64,000 bases of DNA from Acidobacteriaceae bacterium. Lineage in GTDB: Bacteria; Acidobacteriota; Terriglobia; Bryobacterales; Bryobacteraceae. Location: contig JAFAYI010000016.1 of the NCBI GenBank assembly GCA_019240475.1, positions 62,001 to 126,000 on the forward strand, written 5' to 3'. Made by a program: the position numbers and the translations under genes. Under the pieces are notes generated by a model that was given only the letters and a program-made list of their open reading frames with translations, was not told where the DNA came from and did not search any database. Numbering within the stretch: position 1 is the stretch's first letter; each line of letters starts with the position of its first letter. This document shows positions 18,684 through 27,069 of this stretch, piece after piece.

Positions 18684-20045
18684 CTAGCGGCGCCCTCCTC
18701 CAGCCGATGCGTGACCGGCTACTCCACCACCTGCGTGAGCGAATCCGCCGCCCACGCGTCCGTAGCCGCCCACGCGTCCATATCCGCCGCCCCAGTAGCG
18801 GCCGCCGTACCATCGGCCTCCATACCACCCACGGCCATAAAAACCGCCCCAGTAGAAGCCGACTCCCGGCCATCCATAATATGGATAGCCGGCGTAGTAA
18901 TACGGGTAGCCATAATAATAAGGCGCTGGCGCACTCTCGGCGTAATATGGGCCGCCATAGCCAGGGCCGCCATAGCCAGGGCCACCGTAACCAGGGCCGC
19001 CATAGCCGGCGTTCGGCCTGTCGTACTCATAAGGCTGCACATATCGGAACGCTTGAGGTGCTTGCGTCGTCGAGATGGCAATCGGCGCTTGAATCTTGAA
19101 CGTTAAGACTTGCTCGGGTGTGATGATGCTCGGATGACCGCGAGTCACAAGCACGCCGATAATTCCAACAGCGGCTCCCGCTCCGGCTCCGATGGCGGCG
19201 CCGCGTCCCCATCCCGCTACGGCTCCAACCGCCGCACCTAGAGCCGTGGTTCCGACAATGGTTCCCGCATCTTGCCCAACCGAGGTCGGCCCGCTGCGGC
19301 TGATCAACTGGCATTGAATCGGAATCTGTTGCCCATCTACTAACGTCAGAGTGGTCAATTGTAGACCGAGTCTCGCCACACCTTCGATCCGCCCAGCCTT
19401 CTTGGCTTCCGCGACGCGACCGCCCACCGTTTCACCCGGTTCGGCAACGACAACGCCATTCACTACGATAGGCTGCACCAAGCTCGCCGAAAATGCATCG
19501 CCTTCCTGGTTCTTGTCGGACGACAAAAATTGGTTCACTCGCACGGTCATGTAAGTGCCCGCGGGAATTGTGAGCTGTGCGGGAACGGGTTGAGGCGCCG
19601 GCGGCTGCTGGTAGGCGGGTTGTTGATACGCCGGGTAACCGCCTTTACCGTAACTCGGCTGGCCGTATCCTGCTTGACCGTTCGCTCCGCTGCCTGGTCC
19701 GTACCCGGGCGGCGGAGGTTGAGTCATCGGTTGCTGCTCCGGCCCGGGACCCTGGGGCGGTTGATCCGCAGGCGCCTGTTGATTCGCGTCAGGCGGCTGC
19801 TGCATCGCCGGATAGCCGGAACTCTGATTTGGATCTGTGTTGGCGGGTGCCGACGATGGATTCTGCGGGCCCGGCGCATCGCTTACGCGCTTCCAGCCTC
19901 CGCCCATCGACGCCGATTGCTGCTGATCGGCAGCGGCGGGCGGGGGTCCCGCGTCTTGGCCGAAGGCGAGCGAACTCGCCGCGAGGATACCTATAGAAAA
20001 ATAGTAGGACGCAGTTGGAAATGGGAGAACTTTCATAACCTTCAT
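18684..20045 (-). CDS. Secreted Gly-zipper protein with Tyr/Gly-rich tail
   Basis: The start at 20045 has GAGG seven bases upstream and yields a signal peptide ending SSLAFGQ. Then comes a Gln/Pro/Gly/Tyr-rich linker (about 25-165), a beta-domain with TIPAGTYMTVRVNQFLSSDK, a Gly-zipper (GTIVGTTALGAAVGAVAGWG), then GVLVTRG. The last 110 residues are almost only Gly, Tyr, Trp, Pro and Arg, including four copies of YGGPG. Total about 453 residues. It is a paralogue of the gene at the left edge, which has the same domain and zipper. The function is unknown; low-complexity aromatic tails suggest an envelope or self-assembling surface protein. An upstream start at 20156 adds 37 residues without a signal and is disfavoured. 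Confidence 0.8.
   Translation of the reverse strand: MKVMKVLPFPTASYYFSIGILAASSLAFGQDAGPPPAAADQQQSASMGGGWKRVSDAPGPQNPSSAPANTDPNQSSGYPAMQQPPDANQQAPADQPPQGPGPEQQPMTQPPPPGYGPGSGANGQAGYGQPSYGKGGYPAYQQPAYQQPPAPQPVPAQLTIPAGTYMTVRVNQFLSSDKNQEGDAFSASLVQPIVVNGVVVAEPGETVGGRVAEAKKAGRIEGVARLGLQLTTLTLVDGQQIPIQCQLISRSGPTSVGQDAGTIVGTTALGAAVGAVAGWGRGAAIGAGAGAAVGIIGVLVTRGHPSIITPEQVLTFKIQAPIAISTTQAPQAFRYVQPYEYDRPNAGYGGPGYGGPGYGGPGYGGPYYAESAPAPYYYGYPYYYAGYPYYGWPGVGFYWGGFYGRGWYGGRWYGGRYWGGGYGRVGGYGRVGGGFAHAGGGVAGHASAGGGRR
18949..19008. repeat. Four tandem 15-bp units
   Basis: Four 15-base units (gggccgccatagcca, with one diverged copy and a changed last base) in the coding sequence. On the minus strand they encode the YGGPG repeats of the tail. 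Confidence 0.9.
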
Positions 20046-20207
20046 TGCTGCCTCATAAGTTCGGACGAAAGGTACATTGCACGCGTTTCGCCATACGCCA
20101 CAACCGCGCATTTGTTCCAGAAACAGCAAGTTAGCCTTCCCGGTGTTCGGCTGCAATCCACCGCAACCGGTGCATTTCAGCCATTGCGCGCGGCACCCCT
20201 GTCGAAC

Positions 20208-20363
20208 TTACTCGATGCGACTGCGCAAATGATGCACGAACGCCTTCACCGCCAGAGCCGCCACGATCAGTAGCGTAATCCAAAGCGCGGCGCCCTTCAG
20301 CGTTGCGAAGGCCGCCACCGCCAGGAGCGTAAACAAGATCATCGCAGTCCGAATGCCAATCAT
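20208..20363 (-). CDS. 51-residue two-helix membrane protein
   Basis: A short gene translationally coupled to the TonB-like gene: its ATG at 20363 overlaps that gene's TGA (ATGA). The product MIGIRTAMILFTLLAVAAFA... has two hydrophobic helices (about 5-20 and 26-41) separated by KGAA, and a basic C-terminus ending VHHLRSRIE. Codon pattern and exact coupling argue it is real. I do not recognise a family; small accessory subunit of the adjacent system is a guess. Confidence 0.6.
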   Translation of the reverse strand: MIGIRTAMILFTLLAVAAFATLKGAALWITLLIVAALAVKAFVHHLRSRIE

Positions 20364-21391
20364 TGCGAGGGCATGTTGTAGCTGAAGGAGAACGCCAGTC
20401 GAATCTGCGCTCCCTTGAAGTCGGAAGGCAGCGGCGGCAGCGGGTTCGACATGCTCAACCCGGCAACAGCCGCGCGGTCCAGGGGCTCGGACCCCGAGGG
20501 GTCCGCAGTCACCAATTTCGGAATGCTTCCATCCCGGTCGATGATGAATTCCAAAACAGTTCTGCCGCGTAGCGTGCCCATGCGCGCACTCTCAGGAATC
20601 ACTCGTCGCCAGTTGGCGCGGACGATAGCCAAAATGCGCGTCAAATATGGTTTGAAATCCGCGCCCTGGGGATCGCTTTCCAACTCCACGGCCGCATGCT
20701 GCGCACCCGTTCGCCCGATCGAACCGGGCGCCGCCGGAATCGGCTCCGTCGAATTATCGTCGGTGACAACCATTCGCCGGGCGTTACCCTCCTGCGCCAA
20801 TCCGTTGACCGCCGCCTGCACCGGATTGTTGGGGGGCGCCAGCTTGGGGCGAGGATTCACCGGCGCTTCCGAGCCCACATTTTGAAACGGCTGCTCAGCG
20901 GGGGCCGGAGGAGGCGGAGCTGTGATGCCTGTCGGCACTCCGGCGGAGGGCAGCGCACTCTGGTTGATCGCAACCCGTGGGGCTTCCGGCAGTATCTGCG
21001 GCGTGACTCTGTTAGGCTTCGCAGTCGCCTGCTTAGGCAGCTCGAAGCGTTTGACGTTGGGCTGTGCGGTAGCAGGACGGGCCTGAGACTGCGGCGCGAG
21101 CAGATCCGCCAAATCGATCTGCTTTGAGACCTTATTTCTGTTCGGAGCCTTCTGCGTCAAAATATCGCGCGGGACATAAAGAGGAATGGCTCGCAAGGCT
21201 GCTTCTCGTTTTGGTTCACGCCGCGCCGTGAAGCTGGGCAATTTCGTCGCCAGAAAGAATAAGGTCGCGTGTACCGCAAGCGAAGCAGCAATCACTCTTG
21301 TCCAGTGAGGGCGCTCGCTCGGCCACTCGAGCAAGAGATTCAGCTCGGGAGCCGGAATCTCGGCGGATGCATGCTCCTCGACTGCGGTCAT
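20360..21391 (-). CDS. TonB-like energy transducer
   Basis: About 343 residues from the ATG at 21391. It has a cytoplasmic N-terminus, a single membrane anchor (RVIAASLAVHATLFFLA, about 33-49), a long Pro/Ala/Gln/Asn-rich periplasmic spacer and a C-terminal TonB-type domain (about 250-343, with GRTVLEFIIDRDGSIPKLVT and AAVAGLSMSNPLPPLP). It probably transmits proton-motive force to outer-membrane receptors or acts in envelope homeostasis. It begins 13 bases after the Gfo/Idh gene, so it is part of the lpx operon. A TTG at 21400 is an alternative start. Confidence 0.85.
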   Translation of the reverse strand: MTAVEEHASAEIPAPELNLLLEWPSERPHWTRVIAASLAVHATLFFLATKLPSFTARREPKREAALRAIPLYVPRDILTQKAPNRNKVSKQIDLADLLAPQSQARPATAQPNVKRFELPKQATAKPNRVTPQILPEAPRVAINQSALPSAGVPTGITAPPPPAPAEQPFQNVGSEAPVNPRPKLAPPNNPVQAAVNGLAQEGNARRMVVTDDNSTEPIPAAPGSIGRTGAQHAAVELESDPQGADFKPYLTRILAIVRANWRRVIPESARMGTLRGRTVLEFIIDRDGSIPKLVTADPSGSEPLDRAAVAGLSMSNPLPPLPSDFKGAQIRLAFSFSYNMPSQ

Positions 21392-21404
21392 CTCTATCAA
21401 TTGC

Positions 21405-22367
21405 TTAAACGACGTTCTTGGAATGAAGAAGGTTAGCCTGACGAATCGTCTCAGCTACTAAGTTCGAGTGTTCTTCAATCTTATCAAGAATCGCCTCGGC
21501 TACTTGCAGCGCCTGAGAGGCCTGAGACCCATTTACTTTGGGTTCCGAGCGATCTCTCACAGCTCCGAAAAACGCCTTCAATTCGGCTTCGAGCGGTTCG
21601 GCCGGCTCAGTAGGTAACCGCTCAAACCCGATATCCGGAAGGGATCCGCTTTCACCTCCGCGCACCGCGACACGCAGGGCTTCCTGCCGTTGATAGTCAA
21701 GTGAAATATATTCGCCCGGCTGGAACAGCCGCAGCTTGCGGACCTTTTCGGTCGAGACGCGGCTTGCCGTCAGATTGGCGATGCAGCCACTCGGAAAGGC
21801 CAGGCGCGCATTGGCGATATCGACCCGGGAGGACAGGACTGAAATGCCCGCCGCGCGAATTTCAATAGGTAGTTCTCTAGTGAGACTCAGCACGATATCC
21901 AAATCGTGGATCATCAAATCCAGAACCACATCCACGTCCAAGCTTCGCGGAGTGAAAACGCTCAGGCGATGAATTTCAAAAAACAACGGAATGGTGAGAC
22001 GCTTTTCGAGCGCCAGAACCGCTGGATTGAAGCGCTCCAGATGTCCGACTTGAAGAATGCGCCCACGCTCGTTCGCTAAGCGCGCCAATCGATGGCCGCC
22101 AGCGGACGACCCCGCGATAGGTTTTTCGACCAGAACATCTATTCCGGCTTCGAGCAGCTTGGCCGCGATCTCTTCGTGAGTCAGGGTCGGGGTCGCCACG
22201 ATAGCCGCACTGAATTGCTCCAATTCCAACTCCGCCTTTGGAAGCCCTCTGCTCGGATCGATGTCTATAATGGCGGCGAGTTCTACACCCGCTAATTGCC
22301 GCAGAACTCGAATGTGATTCTGGCCGAACGCGCCCGCGCCGATCACCGCTGCCCGAATCGGCCTCAA
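21405..22367 (-). CDS. Gfo/Idh/MocA-family oxidoreductase
   Basis: A 320-residue NAD(P)-dependent sugar-type dehydrogenase. The N-terminal Rossmann fold starts RAAVIGAGAFGQNHIRVL, VLVEKPIAG is the EKP motif, and LDLMIHDLDIVLSL holds the catalytic-type His. It uses a TTG start that overlaps the lpxI stop (TTGA), so it is translated with lpxI. In an lpx cluster its substrate may be a UDP-sugar or sugar precursor of lipid A or O-antigen, but that is inference. The predicted family is secure; the substrate is not. Confidence 0.88.
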   Translation of the reverse strand: MRPIRAAVIGAGAFGQNHIRVLRQLAGVELAAIIDIDPSRGLPKAELELEQFSAAIVATPTLTHEEIAAKLLEAGIDVLVEKPIAGSSAGGHRLARLANERGRILQVGHLERFNPAVLALEKRLTIPLFFEIHRLSVFTPRSLDVDVVLDLMIHDLDIVLSLTRELPIEIRAAGISVLSSRVDIANARLAFPSGCIANLTASRVSTEKVRKLRLFQPGEYISLDYQRQEALRVAVRGGESGSLPDIGFERLPTEPAEPLEAELKAFFGAVRDRSEPKVNGSQASQALQVAEAILDKIEEHSNLVAETIRQANLLHSKNVV

Positions 22368-23188
22368 GCCGGCGTTCCTTCGGTGGGCTCGTGGCCGACC
22401 ACCGCGATCGCCGCTTGGTCTGCGCGCCGGATCATCTCTTCTTTATCGAGTAGAAGCGTTCGCCCCGCGTCCACCGCCAGAGCCGTCGTGCCGGTCTCGA
22501 TCATGGTTTCAACCGTGGCGAGCCCAACGACTGGCACATCGAACAACAAGTGTGCACGGCCCCGCGAAGCCTTTATCAGGCGCAGCGGCTTACCATTCAC
22601 TAGCGACGCCGCACGACGCAGCATTGAGTCCGTTCCCTCCATCGCTTCGGCCGCCACACAAGCTTTCTCACTGATAGCGACGCTCTGGCCGATGTCTTCG
22701 GTTGCGAGCACGCAAGCCAAACGGCGCCCGTATCGAATGTCGGCGTCTTCTTCCTTGTTCGGTTTCCGCTTCGTCAACACGCCTTCAGGCGCGAGTAAAG
22801 GCTTCAGCAAGCGCGTGGAATCCACTAGCTCGATACCTTCCTCGCGCAAGGCTCCTTGAATGCCTCCGATCAGCGCCGCCGTGCTCCTTTCTCTCAAAGA
22901 CGCAAGCAGCTTGACCAGCCGCCAGTCCGGTTTGATGGCGGAGAACAGGCTAACGTGTTTCACCTGGCCCGTCATCATGACTTCGGAGATCTGCTCGCGC
23001 TTTAGAGTCTCGATCAGCTTTGCGAGCTGGCCGATATTGATCCAATGAATGGAGGAAGCCACCTGCGCCAGCTCCGGCGATGCCTCGTTCTCGATGGCCA
23101 CGACAACGACCTGGTGCCCTTCGCGGCGGGCCGCCTGAAGTGCGAGCAGCGGAAATCGTCCATTGCCCGCGATCATTCCATAGCGCAC
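22364..23188 (-). CDS. lpxI: UDP-2,3-diacylglucosamine pyrophosphatase LpxI
   Basis: Hydrolyses UDP-2,3-diacylglucosamine to lipid X in lipid A synthesis, the analogue used where LpxH is absent. It is 274 residues and starts at a GTG with AGGA six bases upstream. Family hallmarks are the N-terminal MIAGNGRFPLLALQAA, MMTGQVKH, the central DSTRLLKPLLAPEGVLTKRK, VAISEKACVAAEAMEGTDSM, and the C-terminal FDVPVVGLATVETM. It follows lpxA by six bases. Confidence 0.95.
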   Translation of the reverse strand: MRYGMIAGNGRFPLLALQAARREGHQVVVVAIENEASPELAQVASSIHWINIGQLAKLIETLKREQISEVMMTGQVKHVSLFSAIKPDWRLVKLLASLRERSTAALIGGIQGALREEGIELVDSTRLLKPLLAPEGVLTKRKPNKEEDADIRYGRRLACVLATEDIGQSVAISEKACVAAEAMEGTDSMLRRAASLVNGKPLRLIKASRGRAHLLFDVPVVGLATVETMIETGTTALAVDAGRTLLLDKEEMIRRADQAAIAVVGHEPTEGTPA

Positions 23189-23194
23189 AGATTC

Positions 23195-23971
23195 CTACTT
23201 ACTAAACCCGTTCTTGGAGCTGCGAATGAAATCGATCAGATCTTGCACCTCCGCGCTTTGCGGTATTTCTTCTTCGATGCGCGTCAGGGCCTGGGTTGTG
23301 TTCAGGCCGGAGCGCGTAAGAATTCGAAAAGCATTCTGCAGAGGCTCGATCGCGTCCGGACCGAATCCACGCCGCTCCAGCCCAATTCTGTTGGCGCCAA
23401 ACACTTCCACCTTATGGTCTGCGGCGGTTATGGAATAGGGCAGCACGCTTTGCTTGATTACACTGTAGCTGCCGACGATAGCATGGCGTCCGATTCGGCA
23501 AAACTGATGAATCGCGCTGAGGCCGCCGATATTGGCGTAATCCTCCACCGTTACGTGCCCTGCGAATGTGACGCCGTTGGCGAGTATGGTGTGGTTGCCG
23601 ATTACCACATCGTGTGCCACGTGAACGTAGGCCATCAGCAGATTGCCATGGCCGATGGAGGTAACCATTCCCCCGCCCTCGCTGCCGCGGTGGATGGTGA
23701 CAAATTCGCGGATGGAGTTGCCGTTGCCGATCCTGGTCTCCGAAGCTTCGCCCTTATACTTCTTATCCTGCGGTGTCACTCCGCAGGAGCAGTACGGAAA
23801 GAAAACGTTATCGGAGCCGATGCTCAGCTTGCCTTCAAGGTAGACGTGCGCTATCAGGCGAGTGCGCGGTCCGATGGTGACACCTGCGCCGACGATGCAA
23901 TAAGGGCCGATTTCCGCATCTAAAGAGATTTCCGTGTTCGGATCGACAATCGCTGTCGGGTGAATCCCCAT
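23195..23971 (-). CDS. lpxA: Acyl-ACP:UDP-GlcNAc O-acyltransferase
   Basis: First committed step of lipid A synthesis. The 258-residue protein shows left-handed beta-helix hexapeptide repeats from residue 1 (HPTAIVDPNTEI) and the catalytic His120 in AYVHVAHDVVIGNHTILAN. IREFVTIHRG, the HQFCRIG turn and the helical C-terminal domain starting IGLERRGFGPDAIEPLQNAF are also present. It lies between fabZ and lpxI, the usual operon order. Confidence 0.96.
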   Translation of the reverse strand: MGIHPTAIVDPNTEISLDAEIGPYCIVGAGVTIGPRTRLIAHVYLEGKLSIGSDNVFFPYCSCGVTPQDKKYKGEASETRIGNGNSIREFVTIHRGSEGGGMVTSIGHGNLLMAYVHVAHDVVIGNHTILANGVTFAGHVTVEDYANIGGLSAIHQFCRIGRHAIVGSYSVIKQSVLPYSITAADHKVEVFGANRIGLERRGFGPDAIEPLQNAFRILTRSGLNTTQALTRIEEEIPQSAEVQDLIDFIRSSKNGFSK

Positions 23972-23979
23972 CGTGCGGC

Positions 23980-24462
23980 TTAAGCCATCTGCGGCTGCAT
24001 TTGCTGAGGCGCCGGCTCATTCGCCGAAAGCTGATCGGTCAACTTGCACATCAGCGTCGCCTCCGCAACCACTTGTCCGTTCACCGTCGCTTCGCCCTTC
24101 ATCTTTGCAACCGTGTGCTTCAGGCGAATCAGCTCCATCTTGATGCGCAACTGATCGCCAGGCACAACCGGCCTGCGAAATTTCGCTTCTTCGACGGAGG
24201 CGAGAAACATGATCCGGCCCCGCGTGTGCGGAGCGACGGTTGCAACGAGAACGCCGCCCACCTGCGCCATGGACTCGATGATCATGACCCCGGGCATCAC
24301 GGGATAACCGGGAAAGTGGCCGGTGAAGTGAGGCTCGTTCACAGTCACATTTTTCAGGCCCACGATGCTGCTCTCGCCAATTTCCAAAATGCGATCGACC
24401 ATGAGCATCGGATAGCGATGAGGCAATATCCGGGAGATCTCTTGAACGTCCATCGATGTCAT
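23980..24462 (-). CDS. fabZ: 3-hydroxyacyl-ACP dehydratase
   Basis: Hot-dog-fold dehydratase of fatty-acid elongation, supplying and balancing acyl chains with lipid A synthesis. From the ATG at 24462 it is 160 residues, with ILPHRYPMLMVDRI, catalytic His49 in PHFTGHFPGYPVMPGV and Glu63 in ESMAQVGG. An ATG three codons on (24453) is equally good. It heads the minus-strand envelope operon and diverges from an M20 peptidase only 23 bases away. Confidence 0.95.
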   Translation of the reverse strand: MTSMDVQEISRILPHRYPMLMVDRILEIGESSIVGLKNVTVNEPHFTGHFPGYPVMPGVMIIESMAQVGGVLVATVAPHTRGRIMFLASVEEAKFRRPVVPGDQLRIKMELIRLKHTVAKMKGEATVNGQVVAEATLMCKLTDQLSANEPAPQQMQPQMA

Positions 24463-24472
24463 GGGAAGGGCT

Positions 24473-24478
24473 ATTATA
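24473..24478 (-). promoter_or_regulatory. Putative -10 element of the fabZ-lpx operon
   Basis: A perfect TATAAT on the minus strand, 11 bases before the fabZ ATG. The matching -35 is poor (TTAAGT at 17 bases). If used, the transcript leader would be very short. Confidence 0.35.
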
Positions 24479-24485
24479 ACAACCA

Positions 24486-25625
24486 ATGCACCCGTACTTA
24501 AGCTACGCGACGGCCACGCAGCCGAAGATCGTCGGCCTCATTCGAGACATGGTCGAATGCGAATCGCCAAGCGATTCGCCGCGCGACGTGAATCGCCTGG
24601 TGGATCTCATGATCGAGCATACTCGCGACATTGCCAAGGCCAAGACAATCGCGCCCGACGGATTTGGCAAGCACCTGCGCCTCGAATTCGATCTGCCTGG
24701 ACAAAAAAAGAAAGGTCAACTTCTAGGCGTCGGACATTCGGATACTGTTTGGCCCCTCGGTACCCTCAGAAGCATGCCGTACCGCGAAGCCGAAGGCCGG
24801 CTTTGGGGTCCCGGTGTGCTCGACATGAAATCGGGCATGGCATTCTTCATTTATGCTGCGCGAGCGCTCCGCGAGCTGGACATCGAAGTCAAGCGCAAGA
24901 TCGTGATGTTTGTAGTCTCCGAAGAAGAGATCGGCAGCCGAAGCTCGCGCGCCCTCACCGAAGCCGAGGCTAAGGGGAGCGATGCGGTACTTGTGCTAGA
25001 ACCTGGAACGGGACTTGATGGGAAACTGAAGACGGCCCGCAAAGGCGTCGGTAACTACACGGTTTGGATCGAAGGCAAGGCCTCTCACGCCGGTGTTGAT
25101 TTCGAAAATGGCGCGAACGCCATCGTCGAAGCCGCGCGCCAGGTCGAGCGCATCGCCGCCTTCACCGCTCTGAAACGCGGCATCACCGTGAATCCAGGAA
25201 TCATCTCCGGAGGAACTCGCACCAACGTCGTCCCGGCGGTAGCGCGCATTGACGTAGACATCCGCGCGGTGCGAGCAAGAGATGCAGCCGCGCTCGAAAA
25301 GAAATTTCGGGGGCTTCGCCCGATTGATCGCCGCTGCAAGCTGCGCGTCGAAGGTGGATTGAATCGCCCGCCAATGGAGCGGAGCAAGGCAATACTCGGC
25401 CTGTTTTCGAGGGCTAAGAAAATCGCCGCGAATTTCGGCGTGGATGTCGGCGAGACACTGAGCGGCGGCGGCTCAGACGGTAATTTCACCGCCGCGCTAG
25501 GCGTTCCCACGCTCGATGGAATCGGCGGCGTCGGCGAAGGCGCTCATGCGATCAACGAGAGTATCCTCGTTGACCGCATCGCGGACCGGGTCGCTCTTCT
25601 CGCTGGTCTTCTGGCCGAACTGTAA
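24486..25625 (+). CDS. M20-family metallopeptidase (CPG2-like)
   Basis: A 379-residue zinc aminoacylase/carboxypeptidase of the M20 family, closest in layout to glutamate carboxypeptidase. Metal ligands and catalytic residues are in GHSDTVWP, the bridging Asp in VLDMKSGM, catalytic Glu-Glu in VSEEEIGS, LEPG, and the final His in EGAHAINE. The dimerisation domain (about 180-290) has the typical HAGVDFENGANAI. No signal peptide is seen, so it is probably cytoplasmic. It diverges from fabZ and converges with the Tat-exported protein, 15 bases apart. Confidence 0.92.
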   Translation: MHPYLSYATATQPKIVGLIRDMVECESPSDSPRDVNRLVDLMIEHTRDIAKAKTIAPDGFGKHLRLEFDLPGQKKKGQLLGVGHSDTVWPLGTLRSMPYREAEGRLWGPGVLDMKSGMAFFIYAARALRELDIEVKRKIVMFVVSEEEIGSRSSRALTEAEAKGSDAVLVLEPGTGLDGKLKTARKGVGNYTVWIEGKASHAGVDFENGANAIVEAARQVERIAAFTALKRGITVNPGIISGGTRTNVVPAVARIDVDIRAVRARDAAALEKKFRGLRPIDRRCKLRVEGGLNRPPMERSKAILGLFSRAKKIAANFGVDVGETLSGGGSDGNFTAALGVPTLDGIGGVGEGAHAINESILVDRIADRVALLAGLLAEL

Positions 25626-25640
25626 TCGTCGATCGAAGTG

Positions 25641-27059
25641 TCAAATTCGCAGCGTGAGCTGGAACGGATTGCCTATTTGCGCCGCAATCGCCGCCCAACC
25701 CGTCGCCCCGATGTGAAGGTTTGGGTAATAGGACGAACCAAAGCCGCCGTTTAGAACGCTCGAGGACGCCACGATACCCTGCCCCGCCGGGATCGACGCG
25801 CCACCAACGGTCTGGCCTACGCCCAATAGCTGCTGCGCGGTGGCGATGTTCTGTAACAACAATAAAGCGGTCGCAAGGTCAGCCGCCGTATTGGGATCTC
25901 TTTCGGCCGGCAACCCGCGCGCAAGGAGCGCAGCCACGGTATGCGCCGTGCCTTCCAACCAAACCGCGTTCGGGTCCGGCGGTTGATCGTAAGACTCCGA
26001 GGGCGTCAGTTCCCGCAAACTTAAACTAGCGTAGGTCTCGCCCAGAATACGCGTGTTCCCAGTCAACTTGCTGTTGATGGTCTGGGGGTTATCGATGGTC
26101 ATCAGGTTCGTCGTCACCCACTGCAGCGATGCTGCATAGCTGTTATTCAGAAACGCCAGGTATGACCACGTTTGAACATCTTCGGGAACGTTAGACGTAT
26201 TGATAGTGGCGCCATCGTTTCCAGTTCCGGTCCAGAAGAAGCCGCCCGTACTGTTCCACATGGCCGCAACCAAGTTTGCCGCCCACTGCGCGCGTGTCGT
26301 CCAGAATGAGCTGCCCGTCTGCGCCGCCAACATCGTGAAGAACGCAAAGGTATCGATATTGTGCTCGGTCGATTTATAAGTCAGCCGGTTGTTCCCTGCA
26401 TCTACCCCGGCCGTATAACCGCCGGCTCCGGTCGTCGAAAAAGCGTTCGTATAAATCCAGTTACCTAACCGCGTCGCCCCGTTCAGATAAGAACTGTTCT
26501 TCGTCTGCTTATAGAGATGGCACAATGCCATTCCTGCCCAAGCCATATCGCCCGTGGAGCTGCCGTAGAAATAAAAAGGCGCTCCGGCCGGTTGAATATA
26601 GGCGCCTCGCGGGTCCGGCGCATTTACAAAATATGCTTGAAACAGTCGCCCGTCGTTATAGCTATTGGTCTGCTGCGCATAGAGCAACCCGTTCCCCAAC
26701 ACTTCCGCTCGCGAAACATCACCCGATTCATCGCGCACCAGATAGGCGTCTATGAGTACGGCGTTATCGTAAGTGAACGCCGTGCTCTCCAGGCCTTGTT
26801 GATCGGAGTAGCTTTGGGTCAGACGAATCGTGGAGCCCGTCGCATAGGCGTCCATCATGGTATTCAAGAAGTTATAAGCGGCATCGAGCGACGCCGTAAT
26901 ATTCTCTGCGCTGGCCCCAAATACGCTCAGCTCCGGAGTATACGAGTACTGACTCGCCTTGGCTGCCGGCGGCGCGCCCAACGACACTAGCCCCGCCGCC
27001 CCCGCCATGCCGATTCCTCGCTCGAATAAAGTACGTCGTGAAACTTTGCTATCAGGCAT
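25641..27059 (-). CDS. Tat-exported all-alpha (six-hairpin-like) protein
   Basis: The start at 27059 has AGGAG seven bases upstream and gives KVSRRTLFERGIGMAGAAGL, a twin-arginine signal. The 472-residue product then reads like an (alpha/alpha)6 barrel: repeated helical pairs with YDNAVLIDAYL, DMAWAGMALCHLY, STEHNIDTFAFF, EDVQTWSYLAFL and WLEGTAHTVAALL. Such aromatic/acidic helix motifs occur in glycosidases and lyases of the six-hairpin superfamily. The exact family is not recognised, so a carbohydrate-active role is inferred. It starts ten bases after a GH130-like gene, in the same operon. Confidence 0.7.
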   Translation of the reverse strand: MPDSKVSRRTLFERGIGMAGAAGLVSLGAPPAAKASQYSYTPELSVFGASAENITASLDAAYNFLNTMMDAYATGSTIRLTQSYSDQQGLESTAFTYDNAVLIDAYLVRDESGDVSRAEVLGNGLLYAQQTNSYNDGRLFQAYFVNAPDPRGAYIQPAGAPFYFYGSSTGDMAWAGMALCHLYKQTKNSSYLNGATRLGNWIYTNAFSTTGAGGYTAGVDAGNNRLTYKSTEHNIDTFAFFTMLAAQTGSSFWTTRAQWAANLVAAMWNSTGGFFWTGTGNDGATINTSNVPEDVQTWSYLAFLNNSYAASLQWVTTNLMTIDNPQTINSKLTGNTRILGETYASLSLRELTPSESYDQPPDPNAVWLEGTAHTVAALLARGLPAERDPNTAADLATALLLLQNIATAQQLLGVGQTVGGASIPAGQGIVASSSVLNGGFGSSYYPNLHIGATGWAAIAAQIGNPFQLTLRI

Positions 27060-27069
27060 ATAAGAACTC

